A stretch of 64,000 nucleotides of DNA from Endozoicomonas sp. OPT23 (GCF_009653635.1 NZ_PPFD01000009.1:186001-250000); one strand, 5' to 3'. Positions 45,466 through 55,302 are shown, counted from the stretch's first letter. Notes: generated by a model from the letters alone, not told the origin. A program made the numbers and translations.

Positions 45466-46208
45466 TGAAAGCAACCAGACCTCTGACAGCCATTGCTACA
45501 ACTATTGTTACAAGCTGCATTCTTGGGCTCAGCGCTATGGCGCATGCCAAACAACCTGAGCTGAAACCCTTTTTTGCGGATTATAAAGCAGAGGTTTCCG
45601 GTATCAGTGGCTCAGGTTCAAGAAGCCTTGAGAAGGATCGCCAGCAATGGGTACTGAAGTTTGGTGCTGAAGTCTCTATTGTCATTGCGTCAATCAACAT
45701 TGATGAGACCAGTAAGCTGACTCTGAAAGACGGTAAGGTGCAACCGGTTCAGTACGTTTACAAGCGCTCAGGCATCGGTGGTAAGCCCGCTAAAACAGCT
45801 AACTTCAACTGGAAGAAGCTGGAATCTGTCTGGCAGCAAAAAGATGAGACAAGCACCGTTAAGTTCAAACAGGGCTCTCAGGATCCTCTCTCCTACCAGC
45901 TGCAGCTAAGGCTGGATCTGAAAGCCGGTAAAAAAACCGACCTTGCTTATCCGGTAGTAGACGACGATGAAGTTTACGAAAGAAAGTTCATCATCGAAGG
46001 TGAGGAAATACTGAGTACCAGGACAGGTAAGCTCAAAACAATCAAAGTCAAAATTGTTCGTGACGATGATGACCGACAAACCTGGATATGGTTTGCCAAA
46101 GACTGGGATTACATCCTTGTTCAGTTCCTGCAGAAAGAAAATGATTCCGATTACCTGATTAAATTTGATCAGGGCAAGGTGGATGGAAAACCTGTTAAAG
46201 GTCTTTAA
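45465..46208 (+). CDS. DUF3108 exported protein
   Basis: The ATG at 45465 overlaps the purN stop (TGATG) and gives a 247-aa protein with a Sec signal peptide (MKATRPLTAIATTIVTSCILGLSAMAHA). The mature part has the DUF3108 look: FFADYKAEVSGISGSGSRSL, VQPVQYVYKRSGIGGKPAKTANFNW and DDRQTWIWFAKDWDYILVQF. It is beta-rich and periplasmic. Function unknown; the family regularly follows purN in gammaproteobacteria. Confidence 0.9.
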   Translation: MKATRPLTAIATTIVTSCILGLSAMAHAKQPELKPFFADYKAEVSGISGSGSRSLEKDRQQWVLKFGAEVSIVIASINIDETSKLTLKDGKVQPVQYVYKRSGIGGKPAKTANFNWKKLESVWQQKDETSTVKFKQGSQDPLSYQLQLRLDLKAGKKTDLAYPVVDDDEVYERKFIIEGEEILSTRTGKLKTIKVKIVRDDDDRQTWIWFAKDWDYILVQFLQKENDSDYLIKFDQGKVDGKPVKGL

Positions 46209-46217
46209 CTGTTCATA

Positions 46218-46250
46218 TATCATTTCCCCGCCTACGCTGGGGAAATGATA
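46218..46250. repeat. Perfect 12-bp hairpin without T tract, 3' of the DUF3108 gene
   Basis: TATCATTTCCCC, a 9-base loop beginning GCC, then GGGGAAATGATA. It lies ten bases after the stop. There is no T run. It resembles the hairpin at 28843-28871 in having a TAT end and a CCCCGCC core. Confidence 0.6.
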
Positions 46251-46405
46251 GCCAGACATTTGATTACCTGTGTCTACACACACATCTACACACATAGAGA
46301 GACTAAAGCATAACGCTTATCCCCTTATGTTCAGCACCAACCAAATCCGCTAGACTCACTTTACTCTCAATTCTCCACCCTCCACTAACCTTCAGGAGTC
46401 TTTCT

Positions 46406-46813
46406 GTGAGATTTCTTCATACCATGCTGCGTGTCGGTGATATGGACCGCTCCATTACCTTTTATACCGAAGTGCTGGGCATGAAACTGCTTCGCAAGCA
46501 CGACAACGAAGAGTACAAATACACCCTCGCTTTTGTTGGCTATGCCGACGAATCCGAACAGGCGGTAATTGAACTGACCTATAACTGGGGTACAACCGAA
46601 TACGATCAGGGCTCTGCTTTTGGTCATATCGCTCTGGGTGCCGATGATATTTATGCAACCTGTGATGCTATTCGTGCGGCTGGCGGTAATATCACCCGTG
46701 AACCGGGTCCGGTAAAAGGCGGCACAACAGAGATCGCTTTTGTTGAAGACCCTGATGGTTATAAGATTGAATTGATTCAAGCCAGTAGTGCCAGTAAAGG
46801 TCTGCAAGGCTAA
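46406..46813 (+). CDS. gloA: Glyoxalase I
   Basis: GloA isomerises the methylglyoxal-glutathione hemithioacetal to S-lactoylglutathione. The 135-aa protein equals E. coli GloA in length and all four metal ligands are at the same positions: H5, E56, H74 and E122. The flanking motifs [20 protein letters not shown] and [15 protein letters not shown] are typical of the Ni/Co-dependent bacterial class. The GTG start has an AGGAG site. Confidence 0.98.
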   Translation: MRFLHTMLRVGDMDRSITFYTEVLGMKLLRKHDNEEYKYTLAFVGYADESEQAVIELTYNWGTTEYDQGSAFGHIALGADDIYATCDAIRAAGGNITREPGPVKGGTTEIAFVEDPDGYKIELIQASSASKGLQG

Positions 46814-46870
46814 ATTATTGATCAGGCCGGCGTAAATCGCTTACTCCGGTCATTTACAGGGACGTAATGC

Positions 46871-48010
46871 TTGAATAGAACGTTTTCTCTCTGCCTGCTC
46901 ACACTGTTTCTGCCCATACTGGTCAGCTGCTCCAGCAATCCGGCTATTAATCATGTAACCAATGTCGTTATTCGGGAAATCGGCGGCCCTGTTGCTGACG
47001 TAGCTAACGTCGTCAATACCGCCAAAAGCGTTCAGAAAGATGTGATTGCCTTTGAAGCGCTGGTCAGGCTGCTGGCCAAGCATGCAAAGGTAAACTGGGG
47101 CGATGAAAAAAGCGCCAGCAGCAAGGAATACGTTAAGTACACCAACAATTACCGAACCCGTGTTTTCGTTAACTTCGAACAGGGTAAGGTTCATATTGAA
47201 ACCCTCGACCAGAAAGATCTTCGTCAGGCTATCGTCGTTACACTACTAACGCCTTATGACCCGGATAATGTCGATCTGTTCAGTGACAAGGCCATTCAGG
47301 TGGGTGAAAAACCCATGTTGTACGGGCAGGTTCTGGACGATCAGGGCAAGGCTATTCGCTGGCAATGGCGGGCAGATCGGTTTGCAGACTATCTGCTCGA
47401 CAATCAGCTGGCGACTCGCTCATCAAAACGTGGAACGGTCTACTCTGTCGATATTAATCTGGTTCAGGACCACCTGACCAAGCGACAGTATCAGTACGCC
47501 AGCATTGTACGACAGATGTCTAAACGATACGGCGTTAAGGAAAGCCTGATCTACGCCATCATGCGTACCGAGAGCAGCTTTAACCCTTACGCTGTCAGCC
47601 ATGCTAATGCTTACGGCTTGATGCAGATTATTCCTTCTACAGCTGGTCGCGATGTTTTCAAGTTAGTTAAACGAAAAAGCGGTAAGCCCAGCAAACACTA
47701 CCTTTTTAAGCCGTATAACAATATTGATACCGGAACGGCTTATCTGCACCTGTTGAAAACCCGTTACCTTAAGAGCATCAGAAATCCGAAAGTTCGCCAT
47801 TACGCCATTATCTCAGCCTATAACGGTGGCGCGGGCAATGTCTTGAAAACCTTCCACCCGAATCGCAAAAAAGCCATGGCGATTCTTAACCGAATGGAAC
47901 CGGATGAAGCTTACTGGGCGCTAACCAAAAAGCATCCACGGCAAGAGTCTCGTAATTACCTGAAGAAAGTCACCCGGGCACAGAAAGATTTTTATCAGGG
48001 TGATGTTTGA
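46871..48010 (+). CDS. mltC: MltC-like membrane-bound lytic murein transglycosylase
   Basis: This 379-aa lipoprotein (lipobox LVSC, C20) has the MltC-type N-terminal domain (DUF3393-like, about residues 30-190) and an SLT catalytic domain at about 205-370. The catalytic glutamate is E234 in IMRTESSFNPYA, followed by AYGLMQIIPSTAG and ISAYNGGAGNVL. It cleaves peptidoglycan glycan strands from the outer-membrane inner leaflet. The TTG start follows AGGGACG. Confidence 0.93.
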   Translation: MNRTFSLCLLTLFLPILVSCSSNPAINHVTNVVIREIGGPVADVANVVNTAKSVQKDVIAFEALVRLLAKHAKVNWGDEKSASSKEYVKYTNNYRTRVFVNFEQGKVHIETLDQKDLRQAIVVTLLTPYDPDNVDLFSDKAIQVGEKPMLYGQVLDDQGKAIRWQWRADRFADYLLDNQLATRSSKRGTVYSVDINLVQDHLTKRQYQYASIVRQMSKRYGVKESLIYAIMRTESSFNPYAVSHANAYGLMQIIPSTAGRDVFKLVKRKSGKPSKHYLFKPYNNIDTGTAYLHLLKTRYLKSIRNPKVRHYAIISAYNGGAGNVLKTFHPNRKKAMAILNRMEPDEAYWALTKKHPRQESRNYLKKVTRAQKDFYQGDV

Positions 48011-48079
48011 TGCATTCCCCCAACTAACCCGCACAGGTTAGAATCACAGCCAGAACAATAAAAGCAAAGGCTGTAAAAA

Positions 48080-48460
48080 ATGGGAAACCAAACTCCTTAT
48101 GAGCTTCTGGGTGGCGAAACGAAAGTAAAAGAGTTAGCGATAACTTTTTATCAGGTAATGGATGAGCTGGAAGAAGCCAGTGAAATAAGAGCCATGCACT
48201 CCAGAAACCTGGATAAAATCCAGCAGGCTCTTTTTGAATATCTCAGCGGCTGGCTCGGTGGCCCGAATCTGTATCAACAAAAGCATGCTACAGTCTGCCT
48301 GACCAAACCTCACAAACCTTTCACTATCAATGCTGCCCATCGGGATCAGTGGCTGAAGTGTATGAATGAAGCTCTTATTCGAGTAAACGCCAGTGAAGAA
48401 GTAAAGGAAATGTTGAATCAGCCTATGTTTCAGCTGGCTGACTTTATTCGAAACGACTGA
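48080..48460 (+). CDS. Group 2 truncated haemoglobin
   Basis: This 126-aa protein has the 2/2 globin fold. N-terminal TPYELLGGETKVKELAITFYQVMD, the ALFEYLSGWLGGPNLY E-F region, probable proximal haem ligand H78 in TKPHKPFTI and AHRDQWLKCMNEAL with the group 2 tryptophan are visible. The usual Gly and Arg around the haem-contacting LR.RH motif are changed to VCLTKPH. It is likely an oxygen- or NO-binding protein for detoxification. Confidence 0.9.
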   Translation: MGNQTPYELLGGETKVKELAITFYQVMDELEEASEIRAMHSRNLDKIQQALFEYLSGWLGGPNLYQQKHATVCLTKPHKPFTINAAHRDQWLKCMNEALIRVNASEEVKEMLNQPMFQLADFIRND

Positions 48461-48477
48461 TATTCAAAACGAGCAAT

Positions 48478-48515
48478 AAAAAGAAAAGCCTTCCTGAAAG
48501 AACATCAGGAAGGCT
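48478..48515 (-). terminator. Rho-independent terminator of argG
   Basis: AGCCTTCCTGA and TCAGGAAGGCT form an 11-bp perfect stem, followed on the minus strand by TTTTCTTTTTATT. It can also end the globin transcript from the other side. Confidence 0.9.
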
Positions 48516-48547
48516 CACAGCTTTCATCTCGTAATAAAAAACAAGAA

Positions 48548-49762
48548 TCAGCCCAGTTTACGACCTTTATTCGCCGCAATTCTCAGTCTCAGAGCGTTCA
48601 GCTTGATAAAACCTTCGGCATCTGCCTGATCATAAGCACCAGCGTCGTCTTCAAAGGTAGCAATGTTTTCGTCGAACAGTGAGTCTTCAGACTTACGACC
48701 AACAACGACTACATTACCTTTATACAGCTTCAGCCGAACCACACCATTTACGCATTCCTGGCTTTCGTCGATCATCTTCTGCAGCATTTCACGCTCAGGA
48801 GACCACCAGTAGCCGTTATAGATCAGCTTGGCGTAACGTGGCATCAGCTCGTCTTTCAGATGCGCAACTTCACGATCCAGAGTGATGGACTCAATGGCAC
48901 GGTGACCTTTCAGCATAATGGTGCCGCCCGGTGTTTCGTAACAGCCACGGGACTTCATGCCCACGTAACGGTTCTCAACGATATCCAAACGACCAATGCC
49001 GTTATCACCACCCACCTTGTTCAAGTGAGTCAGCACTTCAGCAGGTGTCATTTCCTGACCATCGATAGCAACAATGTCGCCTTTCTTATAAGTCAGGTCG
49101 ATATACAGAGGCTTATCGGGGGCATTCTCTGGAGAAACACTCCAGCGCCACATATCGTCTTCAGCTTCTGCCCACGGATCTTCCAGAATGTCGCCTTCGT
49201 AGGAGATGTGCAGCAGGTTGGCATCCATGGAGTAAGGTGACTTACCTTTCTTCTTCTCAATCTGGATGTCGTGCTCTGCACAGTAAGCCATCAGCTTTTC
49301 ACGGGAATTCAGATCCCACTCACGCCATGGTGCGATTACATGAACACCGGGCTTCAGCGCATAAGCACCCAGCTCAAAACGCACCTGGTCATTACCTTTG
49401 CCGGTCGCACCATGAGAAATGGCATCAGCGCCAGTTTCATTGGCAATCTCGATCAGACGCTTGGAAATCAGCGGACGAGCAATAGAGGTACCCAACAGGT
49501 ACTCACCTTCATAAACAGTGTTGGCACGGAACATCGGAAAGACAAAGTCACGGACAAACTCTTCACGCAGGTCTTCAATATAGATTTCCTTGATACCCAG
49601 CGCTTCAGCCTTGGCTCTCGCCGGCTCAACTTCTTCACCCTGACCCAGATCAGCGGTAAAGGTCACCACCTCACAGTCATAGGTTTCCGCCAGCCACTTA
49701 GCGATTACGGACGTATCAAGGCCTCCAGAGTAGGCCAGTACAACTTTATTAATCTCTTTCAC
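48548..49762 (-). CDS. argG: Argininosuccinate synthase
   Basis: ArgG condenses citrulline and aspartate with ATP, the penultimate step of arginine synthesis. The 404-aa protein is the shorter, common bacterial type. The ATP pyrophosphatase loop [13 protein letters not shown] is at residues 7-19, with [36 protein letters not shown] and [24 protein letters not shown] following. A possible ArgR site lies in its upstream region. argJ at the window end belongs to the same pathway. Confidence 0.98.
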   Translation of the reverse strand: MKEINKVVLAYSGGLDTSVIAKWLAETYDCEVVTFTADLGQGEEVEPARAKAEALGIKEIYIEDLREEFVRDFVFPMFRANTVYEGEYLLGTSIARPLISKRLIEIANETGADAISHGATGKGNDQVRFELGAYALKPGVHVIAPWREWDLNSREKLMAYCAEHDIQIEKKKGKSPYSMDANLLHISYEGDILEDPWAEAEDDMWRWSVSPENAPDKPLYIDLTYKKGDIVAIDGQEMTPAEVLTHLNKVGGDNGIGRLDIVENRYVGMKSRGCYETPGGTIMLKGHRAIESITLDREVAHLKDELMPRYAKLIYNGYWWSPEREMLQKMIDESQECVNGVVRLKLYKGNVVVVGRKSEDSLFDENIATFEDDAGAYDQADAEGFIKLNALRLRIAANKGRKLG

Positions 49763-50108
49763 CGAGCACTCCCGATTCCCGATCCAATTCTTATCTGCTG
49801 CGGAGTATCAAACAAGCCACAACTAAAATCAATATTTATTCAGATAAAAAGGATATAAATTCATTATTATTCAAATTATGCAATCCGCCTGATCAACCAT
49901 GATTCCATGGCAGAAAGCCTGCAGGCATTATTCTCTTTTCAGGGATTTTTCGCTACCAACGATCTGGCTTTTTCGCTAGGATGAGTCGACATTTACCCTG
50001 CAGCCATGGGATTCGGTCAGAATTCAGGCAACCTCATCCACCTTGCCGAGACTGACAACGTCGTTTGCCATGGTCTGCCTGCGCTCGGAACAGGTAATTC
50101 ATTCAACA
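49763..50108. other. 346-bp divergent argG-pyrC region
   Basis: Both promoters must lie here. A near-consensus ArgR half/full site is at 49827-49844, and the stretch 49825-49880 is strongly A/T-rich. No hairpin or ORF of coding quality is evident on the pyrC side, although in-frame open codons run upstream of the chosen pyrC start to 50043. Confidence 0.5.
49827..49844 (-). promoter_or_regulatory. Possible ArgR box upstream of argG
   Basis: On the minus strand TCTGAATAAATATTGATT matches the ARG-box pattern TGAAT-N4-ATTCA at 9 of 10 defined positions. A weaker partner (TGAATAATAATGAA) lies further upstream at a non-standard spacing. It is about 65 bases from the argG start. Confidence 0.4.
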
Positions 50109-51146
50109 ATGACAATAAAGCTGACACTTACCCGGCCTGATGACTGGCATATTCACCTGCGTGACGAAGGTGCACTCAGCGAAACGGTTGCTTCCGCTGC
50201 CAGAAACTTCGCCAGAGCTGTAATTATGCCCAACCTCAGACCTCCGGTTCTGACCGCTGACGATGCTGCAGACTATCGCCATCGCATCGAACAGCAGGTT
50301 CCTGCAGGAAAGGTTTTTGAGCCACTGATGACTCTGTATCTGACCGACAACACCACACCGGAAATGGTGATTGAAGCCAAGCAACGTGGTGATGTAAAAG
50401 CACTCAAACTCTACCCGGCTGGCGCAACAACCAATTCAGACTCCGGTGTTACCAATCTGAAAAAGGTTTACCCTGCTCTAAAAGCAATGGCCGAACAAGG
50501 TTTGCCACTATTAGTGCACGGTGAAGTCACTGACAGCGATATTGATATTTTTGACCGTGAGCGGGTATTTATTGATCGCTACCTGAAAGATCTGGTTGTT
50601 GATTTCCCTAGCCTTAAAATCGTGATGGAACACATCACTACGGCAAACGCTGTAGAGTTTGTAGAGTCCTGCGGTAACAATGTGGCCGCTACAATTACAG
50701 CTCACCACCTGCTCTATAACCGCAACGACATGCTAGTAGGTGGTATTCGCCCACACTTTTATTGTCTGCCAATTCTGAAGCGCAATACTCATCAGCAGGC
50801 GCTGCTGAAAGCGGCTACCAGTGGCAGTCCAAAGTTCTTTCTGGGCACAGACTCTGCGCCCCACGTGGTTGATGCCAAAGAAACCGCTTGCGGCTGTGCC
50901 GGCTGTTATACTGCTCCGGCAGCGCTGGAGCTTTACGCCGAGGCTTTTGAAAGCGTTGACGCGCTGGACAAACTGGAAGGTTTTGCCAGTCATTTTGGCC
51001 CGGACTTTTACGATTTACCCAGAAACACCGAAACAATCACTCTCCGTAAGGATGAGTGGCAATTGCCTGAGTCTATCCCTTTGGGAGACAATCAGGTAAA
51101 ACCTCTTCGTGCAGGTGAAACGCTGAACTGGCGTCTGCAGGATTGA
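50109..51146 (+). CDS. pyrC: Dihydroorotase
   Basis: PyrC closes carbamoyl aspartate to dihydroorotate in pyrimidine synthesis. I start at the ATG at 50109 (345 aa; E. coli 348). The metal ligands are in [10 protein letters not shown], the carboxylated lysine in [15 protein letters not shown], further histidines in LLVHGEVTD and IVMEHITT, and the catalytic aspartate in [14 protein letters not shown]. This is the class II enzyme of gammaproteobacteria. Upstream ribosome site weak. Confidence 0.97.
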   Translation: MTIKLTLTRPDDWHIHLRDEGALSETVASAARNFARAVIMPNLRPPVLTADDAADYRHRIEQQVPAGKVFEPLMTLYLTDNTTPEMVIEAKQRGDVKALKLYPAGATTNSDSGVTNLKKVYPALKAMAEQGLPLLVHGEVTDSDIDIFDRERVFIDRYLKDLVVDFPSLKIVMEHITTANAVEFVESCGNNVAATITAHHLLYNRNDMLVGGIRPHFYCLPILKRNTHQQALLKAATSGSPKFFLGTDSAPHVVDAKETACGCAGCYTAPAALELYAEAFESVDALDKLEGFASHFGPDFYDLPRNTETITLRKDEWQLPESIPLGDNQVKPLRAGETLNWRLQD

Positions 51147-51165
51147 ACTATTAATGTCTTGGGTG

Positions 51166-51216
51166 TAGCCCTGAAATAACGTCCCTATTTAAAAACAGGG
51201 ATCAATTTCAGGGTTG
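51166..51216 (+). other. Nested hairpin in the pyrC-rnt spacer
   Basis: An outer 10-11-bp stem (AGCCCTGAAAT / ATTTCAGGGTT) encloses an inner stem (TCCCT / AGGGA) with an A/T loop. No T run follows. It ends 30 bases before the rnt start, so it could be a pyrC 3' end or an rnt leader structure. Confidence 0.5.
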
Positions 51217-51245
51217 CTCCTTATTCCTGTAATTAAGGAGACTCC

Positions 51246-51866
51246 GTGGTCGATGACAGCCACTTGATGGCCAACCGCTTTCGCGGCTTTTTACCTGTTG
51301 TAGTCGATGTTGAAACCGGTGGTTTTAATGCGGCCACTGACGCCCTGCTGGAAATTGCAGCCGTAGTGATCGAGATGGACGAGAGTGGTTATGTTCATCC
51401 GGGCAAGCCTCAATCCTTCCATATCAAGCCTTTTGAAGGCGCCAATATTGAACAGGCGGCTATCGAATTTATTGGTGTTGATCCTTTTCACCCATTGAGA
51501 ATCGCCAATGAAGAAGAGCAGGCTATGAATAGCATCTTCAAAGTGGTTCGCAAGGAAGTGAAAAAACAGGGTTGCAGTCGTGCCGTTCTGGTCGGCCATA
51601 ATGCTGCCTTTGACCTGAACTTCGTGAACGCTGCGGTTGAACGCTGCGACATCAAACGCAATCCGTTCCACCCGTTCTCCTGCTTTGATACGGCGAGTCT
51701 CTCCGGTCTGGCTTACGGCCAAACCGTTCTGGCCAGAGCCTGTGAAGCAGCAGCTATTGATTTTGATAAGGGTGAAGCACACTCTGCCCGCTATGACACA
51801 GAGAAAACAGCTGAACTGTTCTGCTCTATCGTCAATCGCTGGAAAGATCTGGGCGGCTGGTTGTAA
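51246..51866 (+). CDS. rnt: Ribonuclease T
   Basis: RNase T trims 3' ends of tRNA and other stable RNAs. The 206-aa protein has the DEDDh exonuclease residues D21 and E23 (VVVDVETGG), D123 (HNAAFDLNF), H179 and D184 ([16 protein letters not shown]). The GTG start has a TAAGGAG site. The basic nucleic-acid-binding stretch is present before D123. It ends at a strong terminator. Confidence 0.97.
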   Translation: MVDDSHLMANRFRGFLPVVVDVETGGFNAATDALLEIAAVVIEMDESGYVHPGKPQSFHIKPFEGANIEQAAIEFIGVDPFHPLRIANEEEQAMNSIFKVVRKEVKKQGCSRAVLVGHNAAFDLNFVNAAVERCDIKRNPFHPFSCFDTASLSGLAYGQTVLARACEAAAIDFDKGEAHSARYDTEKTAELFCSIVNRWKDLGGWL

Positions 51867-51888
51867 GTCAGCTATCACCAGATACACG

Positions 51889-51918
51889 AACCGGGTCATA
51901 TGACCCGGTTATTTTTTG
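51889..51918 (+). terminator. Rho-independent terminator of rnt
   Basis: AACCGGGTCATATGACCCGGTT is an 11-bp inverted repeat followed by A and six T. Confidence 0.92.
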
Positions 51919-51942
51919 TGTTGATAAAACAGTTTAGATAAC

Positions 51943-52746
51943 TTAGTTACTGTATTGCTGATCCAGATATTCCGCTACAGCATCATCATTATGATGGCCA
52001 ATCACCTCTGCATTCGGCAGCAGGTCTTTCAGTTTCTGCTGACCATTTTCCATAATCAACGCCTTGCCCACTGAGTTCAGCATTTCCACATCATTCATAC
52101 CATCACCAAAAGCGATAGTTTCTGCCAGTGTGTGCTTTTTCAACGCCAGAACTTCGTTCAGGGCATAGCCTTTGTTAACACCTGCAGGCATAACTTCCAG
52201 ACAGGTTGGCAATGAGAAAGCCGTAGCTACTGTATCGCCGTAAACAGCTTTAATTTCCTGTTCCAGCTCTATCATGTCTTCATGCTTCTCGGAGCAGAAA
52301 AACAGTTTGATGATCTCTCCGTGGGGAATGTCGTCCAGGTTTTCAATGCTATAGGTAAAACCGGAATCTTCACTGAACGCCAGCAGCTCTTTGCATTCCC
52401 GCTCTACATACCAATGATCTTCGGTATAGGCATTGAGAATCACCTTGTCATCATACTTGCGCGCAAGCTTAATAATATCGCGGCTTTGAGCGGCCTCAAG
52501 ATCATGACGAATAATTACTTCACCAGCGGGATTGTAAACCCGTACACCATTTGAGGTGATGGTATACATATCGATACCCACCTGTGAACGGAAGGTTTTA
52601 ACATCCTCATAGTGTCGTCCGGTCGCAAAGACAAACTTGATGCCCTGCTCGCTTAAACGACGGATTACTTCCTTGGTACGACTGGCAATCTTATGCTGAC
52701 TGTTCAGCAGAGTACCGTCCAGGTCAGACACTACAACTGGATACAT
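51943..52746 (-). CDS. Cof-type HAD phosphatase
   Basis: This 267-aa member of the Cof/YidA group of the HAD superfamily dephosphorylates small phosphorylated metabolites. Motif I is VSDLDGTLLNS with nucleophile D8 and acid D10. Motif II is FATGRHYED, and motif III is TIAFGDGMNDVEMLNSVGKAL. The C2-type cap lies between about residues 85 and 185. Substrate not predictable. A single gene. Confidence 0.93.
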   Translation of the reverse strand: MYPVVVSDLDGTLLNSQHKIASRTKEVIRRLSEQGIKFVFATGRHYEDVKTFRSQVGIDMYTITSNGVRVYNPAGEVIIRHDLEAAQSRDIIKLARKYDDKVILNAYTEDHWYVERECKELLAFSEDSGFTYSIENLDDIPHGEIIKLFFCSEKHEDMIELEQEIKAVYGDTVATAFSLPTCLEVMPAGVNKGYALNEVLALKKHTLAETIAFGDGMNDVEMLNSVGKALIMENGQQKLKDLLPNAEVIGHHNDDAVAEYLDQQYSN

Positions 52747-52831
52747 TCAAAACCTCTCGGTGACAATCAAATCAGGCAAAGTCAGTATGCTACGTCTCTA
52801 TTGTTACAGACATAAGAGTTATTACGATAGA

Positions 52832-52873
52832 GGCTGTGGTCGCGTATTCAGATCACACGTTTAAACCACAGCC
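52832..52873 (-). terminator. Hairpin downstream of the DUF748 gene
   Basis: GGCTGTGGT and ACCACAGCC form a 9-bp stem with a 24-base loop, 20 bases after the DUF748 stop at 52893. No good T run follows, so its termination strength is doubtful. Confidence 0.4.
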
Positions 52874-52892
52874 CTTCATTTGAAATGAGAAG

Positions 52893-55112
52893 TCAATCAG
52901 CAGACAGTGTCAGAGAAGTCACGACTTCTCCATCTTCCACCTTTGGTGACAGATCACTGGCCAGAATATAAATACGTGGCGCTTTAAGCCCTTTCTCAAC
53001 CAACTTGTCTTTCAGAGTTCGGGCTCGCTCAACAGCCAGACTGCGCAGTGCAGCATCTTCAACCTGCCAGTTTTCAATCAGCGTATCGGTCAGTGCTGCT
53101 TTGGTTTGAGCCCCTGCTTTAAGGCTGCGCTCCTGAACCATTGCCATTAATAAGGAAACAGCCTCTTCATCGGGAATTAAAACCTTTTCAGGCTTGCCTG
53201 CAACATCAGCCAGACCCGCCTGCTTTCTGTACCTTAAACTCAGCTCTTCCAACAATTGCTGTTTAGCAATCACCGGAGCATCAATACTGCGCAAGGCAGC
53301 GCCCTGCACTTCCAGCTCCAGCTGTGGTCTTTCAGACAGAGCAGTTGCAAGAGAGGCAAGAGTAGCTTCCTGATCTTTGTTCGGGGCAGATGAACCCGGA
53401 ACAAATTGAATAGACGACATTTCATCGGCATCACCCGACACCAGCGACGCCAGTAAATTAAACGGAGCAGAAACAATGTTGATCAGGAAGTTGGTAATTG
53501 CTGTGCGAATAACTGGTCCCAGAGCAAACTGTGGATTATCCAGATCACCGGACACTGGCAGATCAACCGATATACGCCCTTCACTGTCTTTCAGCAAAGC
53601 AATGGCCAGTTTCAAAGGCAGGCTTGTGGTATTTTCTCCTGAAACCTTGTCACCAAGCACCAGTTCTTTTAACAGAATACGATTGCTGGCATTCAACTGC
53701 TTATTGTTAATCTCATAGTCCAGATCAAGATCCATACGCCCTTTTTCAATGGTGTAGCCAGCAAAGCGCCCTGAATAAGGTGTAAGGTTGGGCAGCTCTA
53801 CATCTTTAAAAGAAAGCTGTATCTGCGTTTCTGCCAGAGGTGTCAGCGGCACAAGTTCAGCCGTGATATTTACTGGCGAATACTTGTGAATGCGACCATT
53901 CAGTGCAATAGACATACTTTTCGGTGAACTACTGTCGAAGTTACGCACTTCGCCACTAAGTCCGGTTACCGGTGCTGCAAAACCCGGCTTGAAAGAACGA
54001 TCAGCAAAATCCAGTGTGCCGTCTTTAAGCTTAAAGCTATCAATATTAACAGTGAAAGCCGGCGCTGAACTTTCCTTGGTCTTCGCTTCAGAAGGTGATT
54101 CGGAAGGTTTTACCAGTTCAGCCAAGTTGAGACTCAACTGCTCTCCCAACTCAATTTTGGTAAAAAGCTGAAGGAGAGTGATCTGTTTAATAGCCAAAGA
54201 GGATTGTTGTTGTGAAAAGTCGAAGCCTTCAATAGCAAGCTCTTGCCATCCAGCAACTCTATCCTCGGTTCGGCTGTCCGAAACATCAAGTTTGGACAGT
54301 GTTGTACTGCCCTTTGCCGTCAGACCTTGCTCTCTATCCCAGATTAAATCAACATCTGATGAGAATTCACCACCATCAAAAGATGTGTACAAATATGGGG
54401 TTAAATAAGGCTGAATATTCGTAAGCGAAAAACGATCAAGGCTTACTGAAGCACTTACTGAGTTCTGACTTTCAAGATCAGCTTTAACAGACAAGTGACT
54501 TTCATCGTTGATCCGGGTATCAAGTTCAACCGTTCCCTGACCTTTAGGCCAGCTTAACTGATCGCCTTTAATAGAAAACGAAGACAACTTAAAGGAAACG
54601 GCTTCATCACCCGCGTTGGCGTAATCAGTAAAATTAATCGCACCACTATCGAGGGAGACGGTATGTATAAGAATACCTAAAGGATTATCACTCGATGAAG
54701 ATTCAGCTGACGCCTCATCAGATTGATCAACGGACTTGTTAACCGGCTTTAGAATCTTAGTGATATTAAGGCTACCGTCGTCCAACAATTCAATATCAAC
54801 CTGTGGAGAGTCTATATCCACAAAATCGAGAATAACCTTTCCTTCCCTGAGCGATTGCCATGAAAGATCAACCGTCAGGTTGCTGAATCCGAACAATGGA
54901 TGTCCCTTTCGAGCACCCAGAGAGAGTGTCTGAATATCCAGTTTAAGAGTCACCGGATTAAAAAGGATGCCGCCAATGCGCAGCGGTTCCTGTAAAAAAC
55001 GCGGAGCTGTAAGCTGAATGGCCAGATGTAAAAAAGCAGGTAAAATTACAAACCCTAGCAGGCAGTAACCCAGAGCGACCTTGCTCAGCGCTGATATTGT
55101 GCGACGTACCAT
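52893..55112 (-). CDS. DUF748 / AsmA-like envelope protein
   Basis: This 739-aa protein has one N-terminal membrane helix (about residues 9-30) and a long periplasmic part. The opening segment RIGGILFNPVTLKLDIQTLSLG and VDIDSPQVDIELLDDGSLNI are typical of DUF748/AsmA-like proteins, now grouped with the bridge-like lipid-transport proteins. Repeating beta segments continue to about 560, and the last 180 residues form an OmpA-like helical domain (DQEATLASLATALSERPQLELEVQG). Function in this organism unknown. Confidence 0.88.
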   Translation of the reverse strand: MVRRTISALSKVALGYCLLGFVILPAFLHLAIQLTAPRFLQEPLRIGGILFNPVTLKLDIQTLSLGARKGHPLFGFSNLTVDLSWQSLREGKVILDFVDIDSPQVDIELLDDGSLNITKILKPVNKSVDQSDEASAESSSSDNPLGILIHTVSLDSGAINFTDYANAGDEAVSFKLSSFSIKGDQLSWPKGQGTVELDTRINDESHLSVKADLESQNSVSASVSLDRFSLTNIQPYLTPYLYTSFDGGEFSSDVDLIWDREQGLTAKGSTTLSKLDVSDSRTEDRVAGWQELAIEGFDFSQQQSSLAIKQITLLQLFTKIELGEQLSLNLAELVKPSESPSEAKTKESSAPAFTVNIDSFKLKDGTLDFADRSFKPGFAAPVTGLSGEVRNFDSSSPKSMSIALNGRIHKYSPVNITAELVPLTPLAETQIQLSFKDVELPNLTPYSGRFAGYTIEKGRMDLDLDYEINNKQLNASNRILLKELVLGDKVSGENTTSLPLKLAIALLKDSEGRISVDLPVSGDLDNPQFALGPVIRTAITNFLINIVSAPFNLLASLVSGDADEMSSIQFVPGSSAPNKDQEATLASLATALSERPQLELEVQGAALRSIDAPVIAKQQLLEELSLRYRKQAGLADVAGKPEKVLIPDEEAVSLLMAMVQERSLKAGAQTKAALTDTLIENWQVEDAALRSLAVERARTLKDKLVEKGLKAPRIYILASDLSPKVEDGEVVTSLTLSAD

Positions 55113-55227
55113 TGTGATCGTTATTCTGTTTTTAAAACATGGAAGTTAGCTATAACGATACAGATCAGTTGGCAGGGCAACAAATTAAAAAAAAGAAATT
55201 TGAATAAAAGAAAGAATTCAGACAATT

Positions 55228-55276
55228 CTTTGAACAGTCAGCACTTCGAACAAGCAGTGCCTTGAACAGGCAGTCA
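55228..55276. repeat. Three tandem degenerate 16-17-bp repeats
   Basis: Units starting at 55228, 55244 and 55261 read CTTTGAACAGTCAGCA, CTTCGAACAAGCAGTGC and CTTGAACAGGCAGTCA, sharing GAACA and CAG cores. They lie 3' of clpB; the third unit forms the 5' arm of the adjoining hairpin. Confidence 0.55.
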
Positions 55277-55294
55277 TTCAATAACTGCCTGTTC
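55264..55294 (-). terminator. Hairpin downstream of clpB
   Basis: GAACAGGCAGT and ACTGCCTGTTC form an 11-bp perfect stem with a 9-base loop, eight bases after the clpB stop. There is no T run, so it may stabilise the mRNA rather than terminate it. Confidence 0.5.
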
Positions 55295-55302
55295 TCAGAG
55301 GT

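Noticed and set aside
46270-46300. ACACACA-type repeats as a microsatellite or CRISPR fragment
   Set aside because: It is only a short low-complexity stretch with no regular unit or spacer structure.
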